From an uncultured Porphyromonadaceae bacterium (lineage in GTDB: Bacteria > Bacteroidota > Bacteroidia > Bacteroidales > Muribaculaceae): a DNA stretch of 13,318 nt. The DNA is taken from contig CAJJOO010000006.1 of the NCBI GenBank assembly GCA_905193395.1, positions 1 to 13,318 on the forward strand, in the 5' to 3' direction. How positions within the stretch are numbered: the first letter of the stretch is position 1; the number at the start of each line of letters is the position of its first letter. Shown piece by piece: positions 1 through 6,500 of this stretch. The translations under genes and the position numbers were made by a program. The notes under the pieces were generated by a model, which made no database searches, was not told the DNA's origin, and saw only the letters and a list, made by a program, of their open reading frames with translations.

Positions 1-454
1 CATGCTTGACGGTCAGGTGGCACGACTTGGCAACATGGCTTCTTCTTTCGGCGCCATGTACGACTCCGTGCTCGACCGTTACTGCGAGATGCTGACTCTC
101 GGCGGCATAACATATTTTCTCTTCTGCTGCGGCTCGATTAGCGGCGTTATTATCACTTTCCTCGCCATGGTAGGCAGCATAATGGTGAGCTACACACGCG
201 CACGCGCCGAAGGTCTGGGAGTAGAATGAAAAATCGGCTTCATGCAGCGCCCCGAGCGAGTAGTAGTGACAGCTGTCGCCGCTCTTGCCACCGGCATCAC
301 AGGCATGAATATCAGCCCTCTGTCGGAGTTCGACCCGAACATCATCCTTATAAGCGCAATGGGCATCATCGCCATATTCGCCAATCTCACCACATTTGCG
401 CGGCTGGGCTACGCAAAGCGCCAGCTCATAGCCAAAGACCGCGAAAACCGCTGA
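1..454 (+). pseudogene. CDP-alcohol phosphatidyltransferase, probable phosphatidylinositol-phosphate synthase; 5' partial, interrupted by in-frame TGA
   Basis: This membrane enzyme would join CDP-diacylglycerol to an alcohol phosphate, most likely inositol-1-phosphate. The gene begins before the window; codons start at base 2, and base 1 fits the last base of a GAC codon for the first motif aspartate. The visible catalytic motif is LDGQVAR, then G, then DSVLD, which is canonical DxxDGxxAR(x8)GxxxDxxxD. A hydrophobic stretch and [13 protein letters not shown] follow. A TGA at 227-229 then stops the frame, but the same frame continues without another stop to 454 and encodes KIGFMQRPERVVV plus two more membrane segments. 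RPER is also found in mycobacterial PgsA1 (PIP synthase), and relatives as I recall them have Cys where the TGA lies. The next gene starts 3 bases after the final stop, so the locus is still organised as one operon. The break may be a nonsense mutation, a base error or recoding. The family call is firm; inositol phosphate as substrate is inference. Confidence 0.8.
227..229 (+). other. In-frame TGA at a usual cysteine codon
   Basis: The TGA separates the [10 protein letters not shown] and KIGFMQRPER segments of one conserved protein without changing frame. TGC or TGT to TGA is a single third-base change. TGA is the ordinary stop of at least six other genes here (454, 1399, 2363, 3118, the GT39 gene and 12405), so a general reassignment of TGA is ruled out. 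The ATG at 242-244 is in frame and could only restart the last 70 residues. A 4-bp pairing (234-237 with 252-255) lies just downstream but is too weak to call a selenocysteine insertion element. Confidence 0.8.
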
Positions 455-457
455 AGC

Positions 458-1399
458 ATGACGGCCGAACGCAAACTGCCAGCTGCCCGAGAGGCTCTGT
501 GGTGCGCCGCAGGGCTTGCCGTATGGCTTGTCGTGACGGCGCTGTTCGTGGGATTCAGGGTGGAGCATGTGTTTCTGGCAGTGCTGATTTTCGCACTGTT
601 CTTCATCTGCGGTCCCACACGCAGGCTGATTATAGCCCTGCTGCCGTTCATTATATTCGGCATATCGTACGACTGGATGAACATCGTACCGAACTATCAG
701 GTGAACCCCGTCGACATCCGCGGCCTCTATGAAAGTGAAAAATCATTGTTCGGCATAGCAGCCGGAGCCTCCGGCATGCTGACGCCCAACGAATTCTTCG
801 CCCTGCACCACTGCACTGCCATGGATATTGCCGCAGGGTTCTTCTACCTCTGCTGGGTGCCGGCGCCGATAGCCTTCGGTCTATGGCTATATTTTGACGG
901 CCAGCGGAGCGAATATCTGCATTTCGCCCTCGTATTCCTGCTGGTCAACCTGCTGGGCTTCGCCGGCTACTATATCCACCCGGCCGCACCACCGTGGTAC
1001 GTGGCCTCGCACGGCTTCGAGATGATTCCCGGCACTCCGGGCGAGGTTGCCGGACTGGGGCGCTTCGATGCCCTGACCGGGCTGGGCATTTTCCACGGAC
1101 TCTATGCCCGCAACGCCAACGTATTCGCCGCGATGCCCTCGCTCCATTCCGCCTACATGCTTGTGGCCTTCATCTATTCGCTGCGGGCGCGCTGCCCGCT
1201 GTGGATGCGTCTGACCTGCGCCATCATCTGTCTGGGAATATGGTTCACGGCCGTATATACCTCACACCACTATATCCTTGACGTGCTTGGCGGTATCGGC
1301 GTCACCCTGCTGGGCTACCTGCTGTTTGAATACGGGCTGATGCGTCTGCCGGCCTTCGCACGCTTCATGAGCCGTTACGACCGCTTCATTTCCCGCTGA
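458..1399 (+). CDS. AUR1-like PAP2-family membrane protein, probable inositol phosphorylceramide synthase
   Basis: The 313-residue polytopic membrane protein has about six to seven hydrophobic helices. Its PAP2/AUR1 signature is seen as YIHPAAPPW (172-180), MPSLHSAY (226-233) and SHHYILD (269-275). H230 and the H271/D275 pair match the His and His-Asp residues used by fungal AUR1 and lipid phosphatases, with the typical HxxxD spacing. The IRGLYESEKSLFGI segment near residue 87 also looks like bacterial AUR1 relatives. The family transfers phosphoinositol from phosphatidylinositol to ceramide, with active-site histidines facing the periplasmic or lumenal side. It sits between two CDP-alcohol phosphatidyltransferases, 3 bases after the first and 22 before the second, which fits inositol-lipid synthesis in sphingolipid-making Bacteroidales. 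A plain lipid phosphatase is the main alternative. The start at ATG 458 is the only one that suits the spacing. Confidence 0.83.
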   Translation: MTAERKLPAAREALWCAAGLAVWLVVTALFVGFRVEHVFLAVLIFALFFICGPTRRLIIALLPFIIFGISYDWMNIVPNYQVNPVDIRGLYESEKSLFGIAAGASGMLTPNEFFALHHCTAMDIAAGFFYLCWVPAPIAFGLWLYFDGQRSEYLHFALVFLLVNLLGFAGYYIHPAAPPWYVASHGFEMIPGTPGEVAGLGRFDALTGLGIFHGLYARNANVFAAMPSLHSAYMLVAFIYSLRARCPLWMRLTCAIICLGIWFTAVYTSHHYILDVLGGIGVTLLGYLLFEYGLMRLPAFARFMSRYDRFISR

Positions 1400-1421
1400 C
1401 ATCTAACTTCCGTCTCCGCCG

Positions 1422-2363
1422 ATGTTCGTTGACCTCAGGAAACAGTATCGCAAGTCGCTCAAATCGTTCGACACCGAAGAGCACATCGACCTGGCGTTCT
1501 ACCGTCCGCTGGGATTCGCCTGGGCCTATCTGTTCCGGCGGCTCGGCGTGACCCCCAACGCCGTTACCGTAGCGTCGATATTCCTTGGCATCGGAGCCGG
1601 AATCTGCTTCTATTTCAACGACCTGTGGATAAATGTCTGCGGTATGCTGCTGCTGATATGGGCCAATACCTTCGACAGTTGCGACGGCCAGTTGGCTCGC
1701 ATGACGGGCCACTATTCCCCCCTGGGCCGTATTCTCGACGGGCTGAGCGGCGACATATGGTTCGTGACCATCTACGCCGCCATCTGCCTGCGCGAGAACG
1801 CCACCTCCGGATTCTTCGGCGCCCATCCCTGGCTCATCTGGGCCTTCGCCCTCCTCACCGGAATCTGCCACGCAAAGCAGGCCGCCATGGCCGACTACTA
1901 CCGCCAGTTCCACCTGTTGCAGGTGAAAGGCGCCGAGGGCAGCGAACTCGACCGCGCCGACGACCTGCGCCGACGCTGGAACGCGCTGCCCTGGAAACAC
2001 AACGTCTGGCGAAAGATAACCACCTGGTTCTACGCCAACTACACAGCCAATCAGGAAGTATTCTCGCCCGCCATGCAGAGCCTGCGCGCCGAAATGCGTC
2101 GCCGCTGGCCCGACGGCAATGTGCCTCTGAAGGTACGCGAGGCTTTCCGCCGCCTTTCCAGGCCGTTGATGAAATATACAAACATCCTGACGTTCAACTG
2201 GCGCACCATCGCTCTGTTCACCTCGCTGTTCATCGGACAGCCGTGGCTTTACTTCGCCTTCGAGATTCTGGTGCTGAACGTCCTGCTGGCCTATATGGTG
2301 CGCCGCCACGAAGGGATATGCCGCGCCTTCGAGGCCGACCTGCGCGCCGGCATCTACGACTGA
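1422..2363 (+). CDS. CDP-alcohol phosphatidyltransferase family protein with non-canonical motif spacing
   Basis: This 313-residue membrane protein is longer than the usual roughly 200 residues of the family. TPNAVTVAS (44-52) leads into the first helix, and the catalytic motif is D85-S-C-D88-G89-Q-L-A92-R93, then G102 and D106. The last motif aspartate is at 111, one position later than the canonical DxxxD spacing, because the sequence reads DGLSGD. Between the central helices is a long charged segment of roughly 100 residues (about 145-250) rich in Arg, Lys and Trp, probably cytoplasmic. Further hydrophobic helices follow, and the C-terminus is charged. The family makes phospholipid head groups from CDP-activated donors and uses divalent metal bound by the aspartates. 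Its place after the AUR1-like gene suggests a role in inositol or another head-group lipid; its substrate cannot be read from the sequence. It could back up the interrupted first transferase or perform a different transfer. Confidence 0.8.
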   Translation: MFVDLRKQYRKSLKSFDTEEHIDLAFYRPLGFAWAYLFRRLGVTPNAVTVASIFLGIGAGICFYFNDLWINVCGMLLLIWANTFDSCDGQLARMTGHYSPLGRILDGLSGDIWFVTIYAAICLRENATSGFFGAHPWLIWAFALLTGICHAKQAAMADYYRQFHLLQVKGAEGSELDRADDLRRRWNALPWKHNVWRKITTWFYANYTANQEVFSPAMQSLRAEMRRRWPDGNVPLKVREAFRRLSRPLMKYTNILTFNWRTIALFTSLFIGQPWLYFAFEILVLNVLLAYMVRRHEGICRAFEADLRAGIYD

Positions 2364-2374
2364 CATCAATTACA

Positions 2375-3118
2375 ATGCCCGCAGAAATGGAACACGATTT
2401 CAAGGACATCCGCGGCCTGATTTTCGACTATGGAGGCACTCTCGACGCCGGGGGCGACCATTGGGCAGCCGTGCTTCTGGACCAATACCGTCTGGCCGGA
2501 GCCGACCTCAGTTTCAGTCAGTTTGCCCCGGCATACATCGCCGCCGAACGCCGCCTGGAAGCGGAATACCTTATTCACCCGGATTTCACCTTCCTCGACA
2601 CAATGCTGATCAAGACGGCCTTGCAGGCCGAACGCCTTGTGGCCGACGGTGTCCTGAAACCGGAACTCGCCGACGAAACGGCACACACAGTGGCCCTGGA
2701 ATGCTACGAAAGTGCACGCCGGCACATCGACCGCGCACGCCCGCTGCTCGAGGCGCTGGCCTGTCGCTATCCGATGGTGCTGGTGAGCAATTTCTACGGC
2801 AATATAGCCGCCGTACTGCGCGATTTCGGCCTGCGGGACCTGTTCAAAGGCATAGTTGAAAGCGAAACTATCGGGCTGCGCAAGCCCGACCCGCACATCT
2901 TCGCCATCGGCTGTACGGTGCTGGGGCTGGACCCGTCGCAAGTGCTTGTGACGGGCGATTCCTTAAGCAAAGACATTATTCCGGCACGCTCGCTGGGCTG
3001 CCGCACAGCCTGGATTCAGGGACGGCCCTGGCCGGGAGACTCAACTGCAGGGGCCGGATTGCCTGACGCCGAGCCGACAACGCTGTCGGCGCTAGCGACC
3101 GGTCTGCTTGCCGGCTGA
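2375..3118 (+). CDS. HAD-superfamily hydrolase, probable phosphatase
   Basis: The 247-residue soluble protein carries all four HAD motifs: FDYGGT with nucleophile D18, VSN with S138, LRKPDP with K170, and GDSLSKD with D195 and D200. A helical cap lies between motifs I and II (about 25-125). The residue two after the nucleophile is G20, where many phosphatases have the acid/base Asp; the YihX-like glucose-1-phosphatases also have Gly there, so the enzyme need not be dead. ATG 2375 was chosen over the long upstream open frame because that frame runs antiparallel in character through the preceding membrane gene; ATG 2387 is an alternative start. It follows the transferase by 11 bases and so is probably the last gene of the operon. 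It could remove phosphate from an inositol-phosphate lipid or soluble intermediate, but this is inferred from position only. Its last 34 codons overlap the opposing glycosyltransferase gene. Confidence 0.85.
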   Translation: MPAEMEHDFKDIRGLIFDYGGTLDAGGDHWAAVLLDQYRLAGADLSFSQFAPAYIAAERRLEAEYLIHPDFTFLDTMLIKTALQAERLVADGVLKPELADETAHTVALECYESARRHIDRARPLLEALACRYPMVLVSNFYGNIAAVLRDFGLRDLFKGIVESETIGLRKPDPHIFAIGCTVLGLDPSQVLVTGDSLSKDIIPARSLGCRTAWIQGRPWPGDSTAGAGLPDAEPTTLSALATGLLAG

Positions 3119-4890
3119 ACGACAGGCGCGTTGTGAACCCTTGACGGAGCCACACTGTCGACAGACACAACCTTGCGGACAGTCGGCTCGCTGACAGCCA
3201 CGGGAGTAGCCGTCGGGGCAGATATCACGGTCTCAGCAACCGCATCTTCCTTGACTTCAGGCTGGCTTTTGGCAACCGTAGCAGTCTTTTTCACAGCAAA
3301 GAAAGCAGGGTGACGGGTATCGCTCAGGCGCTCTTTCAGCAGACTCAGATGGAACGATTTAGGCAGACCGGTTGTATCGGCCGGCTGTGTAAACAGCAAC
3401 ACAGTGCCTTGGCGGCAGGTATCGGCCGTGGGCGCATCGGGAAGGCGCCGCACACGGTCGTTCATGTAATAGTTCAGTGCATAGACCACGGAATGGTTCT
3501 TCGGCGAACCCACAATATATATTGTGGTGCTGTCGGCGGCGAGTGCATCAAGCATCTCGGCCTCCGGTTTGTCGCTCAGCGGATTGAAAAAGGCCGGCAT
3601 CACGGCACCACCGTAACAGGTGTACATGGCCCAGCATATGAGGCACGCGCCGCCGATGGCTCCGCGCGGATGGGCCTGCATCAGCCAGCCGATGGCAACT
3701 ACAACCGGAAGCGCCAGCAGCACATAGGCCCACCAGCCTACCGGTGTGAACGAATAGCCGCTGACGGGGAAGAACTGAGTGGCCAGCACCACAAACGGCG
3801 CAAGGATAGCCAGGAAAGCAAGGATTCGGGTATAGGCGATGTTTACGCGAGTCTCGGCAAGGGTCTCGGCGATAGAGGCGACGCCATAGGCCATGAAGGG
3901 ATAGGCAGGCAGCAGGTAGACGCTGCGTTTGCTCGAGGGTATGCAATAGAATATCACCACTGCGGCCACTGCGGTTATGGCAAGCAGTCCGGCAGGCTTG
4001 AAGGGTCGCTGGACCAGGCGCCGGGCCGCGCTCAGCGACATAAGTACCAGCAAGGTCCACGGCAACATTCCCACGATTATGGTGATGAAGTTGTACCAGA
4101 ACGGACGCTCGTGCGACTCATAGGACATCGTGCCTGTGAGGCGCTGGAAATTTTCCTCCCACACAAGATTCAGGAAATTGTCGCCGCCCTGCAGCCACGC
4201 GGCATAGTACCACACGGCCGGCACAACGCACGAAGCCAGGCACAGGGCTGCCATGCGACCCAATACGGGGAAGAACGGATCGCCGCGGAACACCATGTAC
4301 AGGCCGGCCACCAGGCAGGGCAGGAAGGCTCCGATGGGTCCCTTGGTAAGCACGGCACAGGTCAGAAGCACCGTAGCCACGGCATAGCGCCAGAAATTGT
4401 CGCCGCCGCGGTGCTGCCGCACCTCGAAGAGAAGGTATATCGCGCCGACCATGCAGGCGGTCAGCACCATGTCGACGCGGCAGGCTGCCGCGGCACGGTA
4501 GAACTCGACCGACGTGGCCAGAATCAGAGCCATACACAGGCCGAAACGTTCGCCGCGGATACGGCGCACCCATGCGTAGGATGCCATCACCAGGGCTATC
4601 GCCGCCAGGGCCGACGGCAGGCGCGCGATGAACTCATTGACCACGCCGCCGTTGAACAGCACGGCGAAAATGGCTATCAGCCACGCCAGAAACGGCGGCT
4701 TGAATGGAATTTCCGTGCCGCACGACACAGGAAGGACCCAGTTGCCGGAATTGAGCATCGACACGGCCACCACCGCCTCCCGCGGCTCGCCTTTGGAGTA
4801 GAAAAGAGTCTCCCCGAGCCAGGGAACCCACAGTATCACCAGGGCAATGAACAGCACAAACCCCGTACTGAAATATACCGAACGTTTCAT
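3016..4890 (-). CDS. GT39/ArnT-like membrane glycosyltransferase
   Basis: The 624-residue GT-C type protein has an N-terminal hydrophobic helix, then the periplasmic loop SKGEPREAV (about 32-40), where E35-P-R-E matches the acidic-Pro/Ala-Arg loop of ArnT/PMT enzymes. KPPFLAWL (64-71), ARLPSAL (89-95), CRVDM (137-141) and LTKGPIGAF follow, with about eleven to twelve membrane helices. The family uses polyprenyl-phosphate sugars to modify lipid A, glycans or proteins on the outer face of the inner membrane; the acceptor here is unknown. ATG 4890 is preferred to the TTG at 4899 because it places MKR before the first helix. After the last helix and a small soluble domain, residues from about 534 to 624 form a tail rich in Val, Ala, Pro and Ser. 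The gene is convergent with the HAD gene and lies 76 bases downstream of the malic enzyme gene, with a terminator-like hairpin and a -7 box between. Confidence 0.87.
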   Translation of the reverse strand: MKRSVYFSTGFVLFIALVILWVPWLGETLFYSKGEPREAVVAVSMLNSGNWVLPVSCGTEIPFKPPFLAWLIAIFAVLFNGGVVNEFIARLPSALAAIALVMASYAWVRRIRGERFGLCMALILATSVEFYRAAAACRVDMVLTACMVGAIYLLFEVRQHRGGDNFWRYAVATVLLTCAVLTKGPIGAFLPCLVAGLYMVFRGDPFFPVLGRMAALCLASCVVPAVWYYAAWLQGGDNFLNLVWEENFQRLTGTMSYESHERPFWYNFITIIVGMLPWTLLVLMSLSAARRLVQRPFKPAGLLAITAVAAVVIFYCIPSSKRSVYLLPAYPFMAYGVASIAETLAETRVNIAYTRILAFLAILAPFVVLATQFFPVSGYSFTPVGWWAYVLLALPVVVAIGWLMQAHPRGAIGGACLICWAMYTCYGGAVMPAFFNPLSDKPEAEMLDALAADSTTIYIVGSPKNHSVVYALNYYMNDRVRRLPDAPTADTCRQGTVLLFTQPADTTGLPKSFHLSLLKERLSDTRHPAFFAVKKTATVAKSQPEVKEDAVAETVISAPTATPVAVSEPTVRKVVSVDSVAPSRVHNAPVVQPASRPVASADSVVGSASGNPAPAVESPGQGRP

Positions 4891-4896
4891 GGGGCA

Positions 4897-4904
4897 CAAA
4901 TTTA
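4897..4904 (-). promoter_or_regulatory. Candidate -7 box of the glycosyltransferase gene
   Basis: Read on the minus strand this is TAAATTTG, an exact match to the Bacteroidetes TAxxTTTG box. Only six bases separate it from the ATG at 4890, so transcription would start at or next to the start codon. I see no convincing -33 TTTG element at the usual distance, which limits confidence. Confidence 0.4.
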
Positions 4905-4927
4905 GGAATAAATTTTCAAGGCAGAAC

Positions 4928-4962
4928 TAAAACGGGGCAAAAACTTGACTCCGTCGCCCCGT
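4928..4962 (-). terminator. Candidate intrinsic terminator of the malic enzyme gene
   Basis: On the minus strand ACGGGGC (4962-4956) and GCCCCGT (4938-4932) form a perfect 7-bp GC-rich stem with a 17-base loop, and the strand then runs TTTTAG. It begins four bases after the malic enzyme stop codon. The T run is short and the loop long, so termination may be partial. Confidence 0.55.
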
Positions 4963-4966
4963 CAGG

Positions 4967-6316
4967 CTATTGCGCGCATTGTTCGCAGCAGTCGTTGCGA
5001 TGTGCGATAAGATAGGAAATCAGGGCGTCGTTGGTGCAGACTATGCTCTCGAGCGAGGCGCTGTAAGCCACCAGGTCCGTAATCCGGCGCCGGGCAACGC
5101 CGCTTTCCATGGCGGCGGCGACGATGGCCGGAGCCACCGTTACCAACAGGCGGCGGTCGAAGGGCTTTGGCAGGATATAATGGCGTCCGAAATGCAGGTC
5201 TGTCTCGCCGTAGGCGCGGGCCAGATCCTCGGGCACCGGTTCGTGTGCCAGAGCGGCTATCGAACGGGCTGCGGCTACCTTCATCGCTTCGTTTATGGCC
5301 GTGGCGCGGCAGTCGAGGGCGGCACGGAAGATATATGGGAAGCCCAGAACGTTGTTGATCTGGTTGGGATAATCGCTGCGGCCGGTGGCGAACACCAGGT
5401 CGGGACGCGAGGCCATGGCGGCCTCGTAACTGATTTCCGGCTCGGGATTGGCAAGCGCGAACACAATGGGCCGCGGCGCCATGGAACGCACCATCTCGGG
5501 GGTGAGGACATTGGCAACGGAAAGGCCCAGGAACACGTCGGCGCCCCGGATTGCCTCGGCCAGGGTGCGGACGTCGGTCCGCGATGTGACAAAGCGGGCC
5601 TTGTAGGGATTCAGGTCGTGGCGGTCGCCGGTGATGACCCCGTGCGAGTCGCACATCAGTATGTTATCGCGCCTCATGCCAAGGGCGCAATATAGGTTGG
5701 TACAGGCCAGGGCCGCGGCACCGGCTCCGTTGACCACCATACGCACATCGCCAATGTTCTTGCCTTGCAATTCAAGAGCGTTGATGAGGCCGGCAGCCGA
5801 AATTATCGCCGTACCGTGCTGGTCGTCGTGCATCACGGGGATGTCGCACTCGGCGCGCAGGCGGTTTTCTATTTCAAAACATTCCGGTGCCTTGATATCC
5901 TCCAGATTGATACCGCCGAAGGTCGGCGTCATGGCCTTTACGGTCTCGACGAAGCGAGAGGGGTCGGAGGCGTCGAGTTCGATGTCGAAGGCGTCCAGCC
6001 CTGCGAAAATCTTGAACAGCACGGCCTTGCCTTCCATCACCGGCTTCGATGCCAGCGGGCCGATATTGCCAAGTCCCAGCACTGCCGTGCCGTTGGTAAT
6101 CACGGCCACCAGATTGCCGCGGTTGGTATATTCGTTCACGGCATGGGGGTTGGACTTGATTTCAAGGCACGGATAAGCCACACCCGGGGAATAGGCTAGC
6201 GACAGGTCACGGGGCGTGTCTGACGGTTTGGTGGGGACGACTTCGGTTTTGCCGGGACGGGGACAGCGGTGATATTCCAACGCCTCGTCACGGTCTTTTT
6301 TATCAGAATCCTTCAT
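4967..6316 (-). CDS. maeB: Malic enzyme, short form without phosphotransacetylase domain
   Basis: The cytosolic enzyme oxidatively decarboxylates malate to pyruvate with reduction of NAD(P)+, supplying pyruvate and reducing power. At 449 residues it has the malic N-domain ([10 protein letters not shown] with Y42, and [12 protein letters not shown] with K97), metal-binding residues in NLEDIKAP (E139, D140) and MHDDQHGT (D164, D165), and a Rossmann fold with VNGAGAAA (195-202). The MaeB-type sequence MHDDQHGTA is clear. Many MaeB proteins, including those I recall from Bacteroides, run to about 760 residues with a C-terminal phosphotransacetylase-like domain; this one stops after the ME domain and linker, and ends with the cysteine-rich CCEQCAQ. 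A hairpin directly after the stop and no trace of a phosphotransacetylase frame suggest the short form is genuine. NADP preference is family knowledge, not shown here. The gene is preceded by an AT-rich region with a palindrome. Confidence 0.93.
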   Translation of the reverse strand: MKDSDKKDRDEALEYHRCPRPGKTEVVPTKPSDTPRDLSLAYSPGVAYPCLEIKSNPHAVNEYTNRGNLVAVITNGTAVLGLGNIGPLASKPVMEGKAVLFKIFAGLDAFDIELDASDPSRFVETVKAMTPTFGGINLEDIKAPECFEIENRLRAECDIPVMHDDQHGTAIISAAGLINALELQGKNIGDVRMVVNGAGAAALACTNLYCALGMRRDNILMCDSHGVITGDRHDLNPYKARFVTSRTDVRTLAEAIRGADVFLGLSVANVLTPEMVRSMAPRPIVFALANPEPEISYEAAMASRPDLVFATGRSDYPNQINNVLGFPYIFRAALDCRATAINEAMKVAAARSIAALAHEPVPEDLARAYGETDLHFGRHYILPKPFDRRLLVTVAPAIVAAAMESGVARRRITDLVAYSASLESIVCTNDALISYLIAHRNDCCEQCAQ

Positions 6317-6337
6317 AGCGTAAGTTGTGATGCAATT

Positions 6338-6353
6338 ATTAATAATTATTAAT
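6338..6353. promoter_or_regulatory. 16-bp perfect AT palindrome upstream of malic enzyme, possible operator
   Basis: ATTAATAATTATTAAT reads the same on both strands and lies 22 bases upstream of the malic enzyme ATG, within the AT-rich promoter region of an otherwise GC-rich window. Its symmetry and position fit a dimeric regulator site or a promoter spacer. No exact TAxxTTTG box is visible for this gene on the minus strand. Confidence 0.35.
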
Positions 6354-6447
6354 GCGGTATAATAACAAAAAACACCTGCGGAACTCTTTTGGTTCCCTCA
6401 CCTCCATCCCACACCCCAATTTTTCACGGCAATATGCCTCATTCGGC

Positions 6448-6497
6448 AATTTTGTGTGCGAAAGGAGCGTGGAACGGAGGGAATTTTGTAATTTTGT
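6448..6497. repeat. Three copies of AATTTTGT before the His-rich protein gene
   Basis: AATTTTGT occurs at 6448-6455, 6482-6489 and 6490-6497; the last two are directly adjacent and the first lies 34 bases upstream. They may be regulator half-sites or overlapping -7 promoter elements. The rest of the gap from the malic enzyme start (6317-6500) shows only the palindrome above and no gene. Confidence 0.45.
6489..6496 (+). promoter_or_regulatory. Candidate -7 box of the His-rich protein/TonB receptor unit
   Basis: TAATTTTG matches TAxxTTTG exactly and ends four bases before the GTG start at 6501, which would give a leaderless or nearly leaderless mRNA. No TTTG or TTG element is present about 20 bases upstream. 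The imperfect box CAATTTTG at 6447-6454 would instead give a leader of about 40 bases. Confidence 0.35.
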
Positions 6498-6500
6498 GGC

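Noticed and set aside
230..277. SECIS element after the in-frame TGA
   Set aside because: Only a 4-bp pairing with a 14-base loop and a self-complementary GACAGCTGTC were found; neither matches the bacterial SECIS geometry well.
1386..2369. 327-residue open frame antisense to the second transferase
   Set aside because: It has no recognisable domain and mirrors a well supported membrane gene; long antisense frames are common in GC-rich DNA.
1625..2374. Long open upstream extension of the HAD gene frame
   Set aside because: It runs through the second transferase gene, is rich in Arg, Pro and His, and shows no domain; HAD homology begins at ATG 2375.
3310..4905. 531-residue open frame antisense to the glycosyltransferase
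   Set aside because: The translation is rich in His, Gln, Gly and Arg, as expected of the complement of a hydrophobic protein, and contains no known motif.
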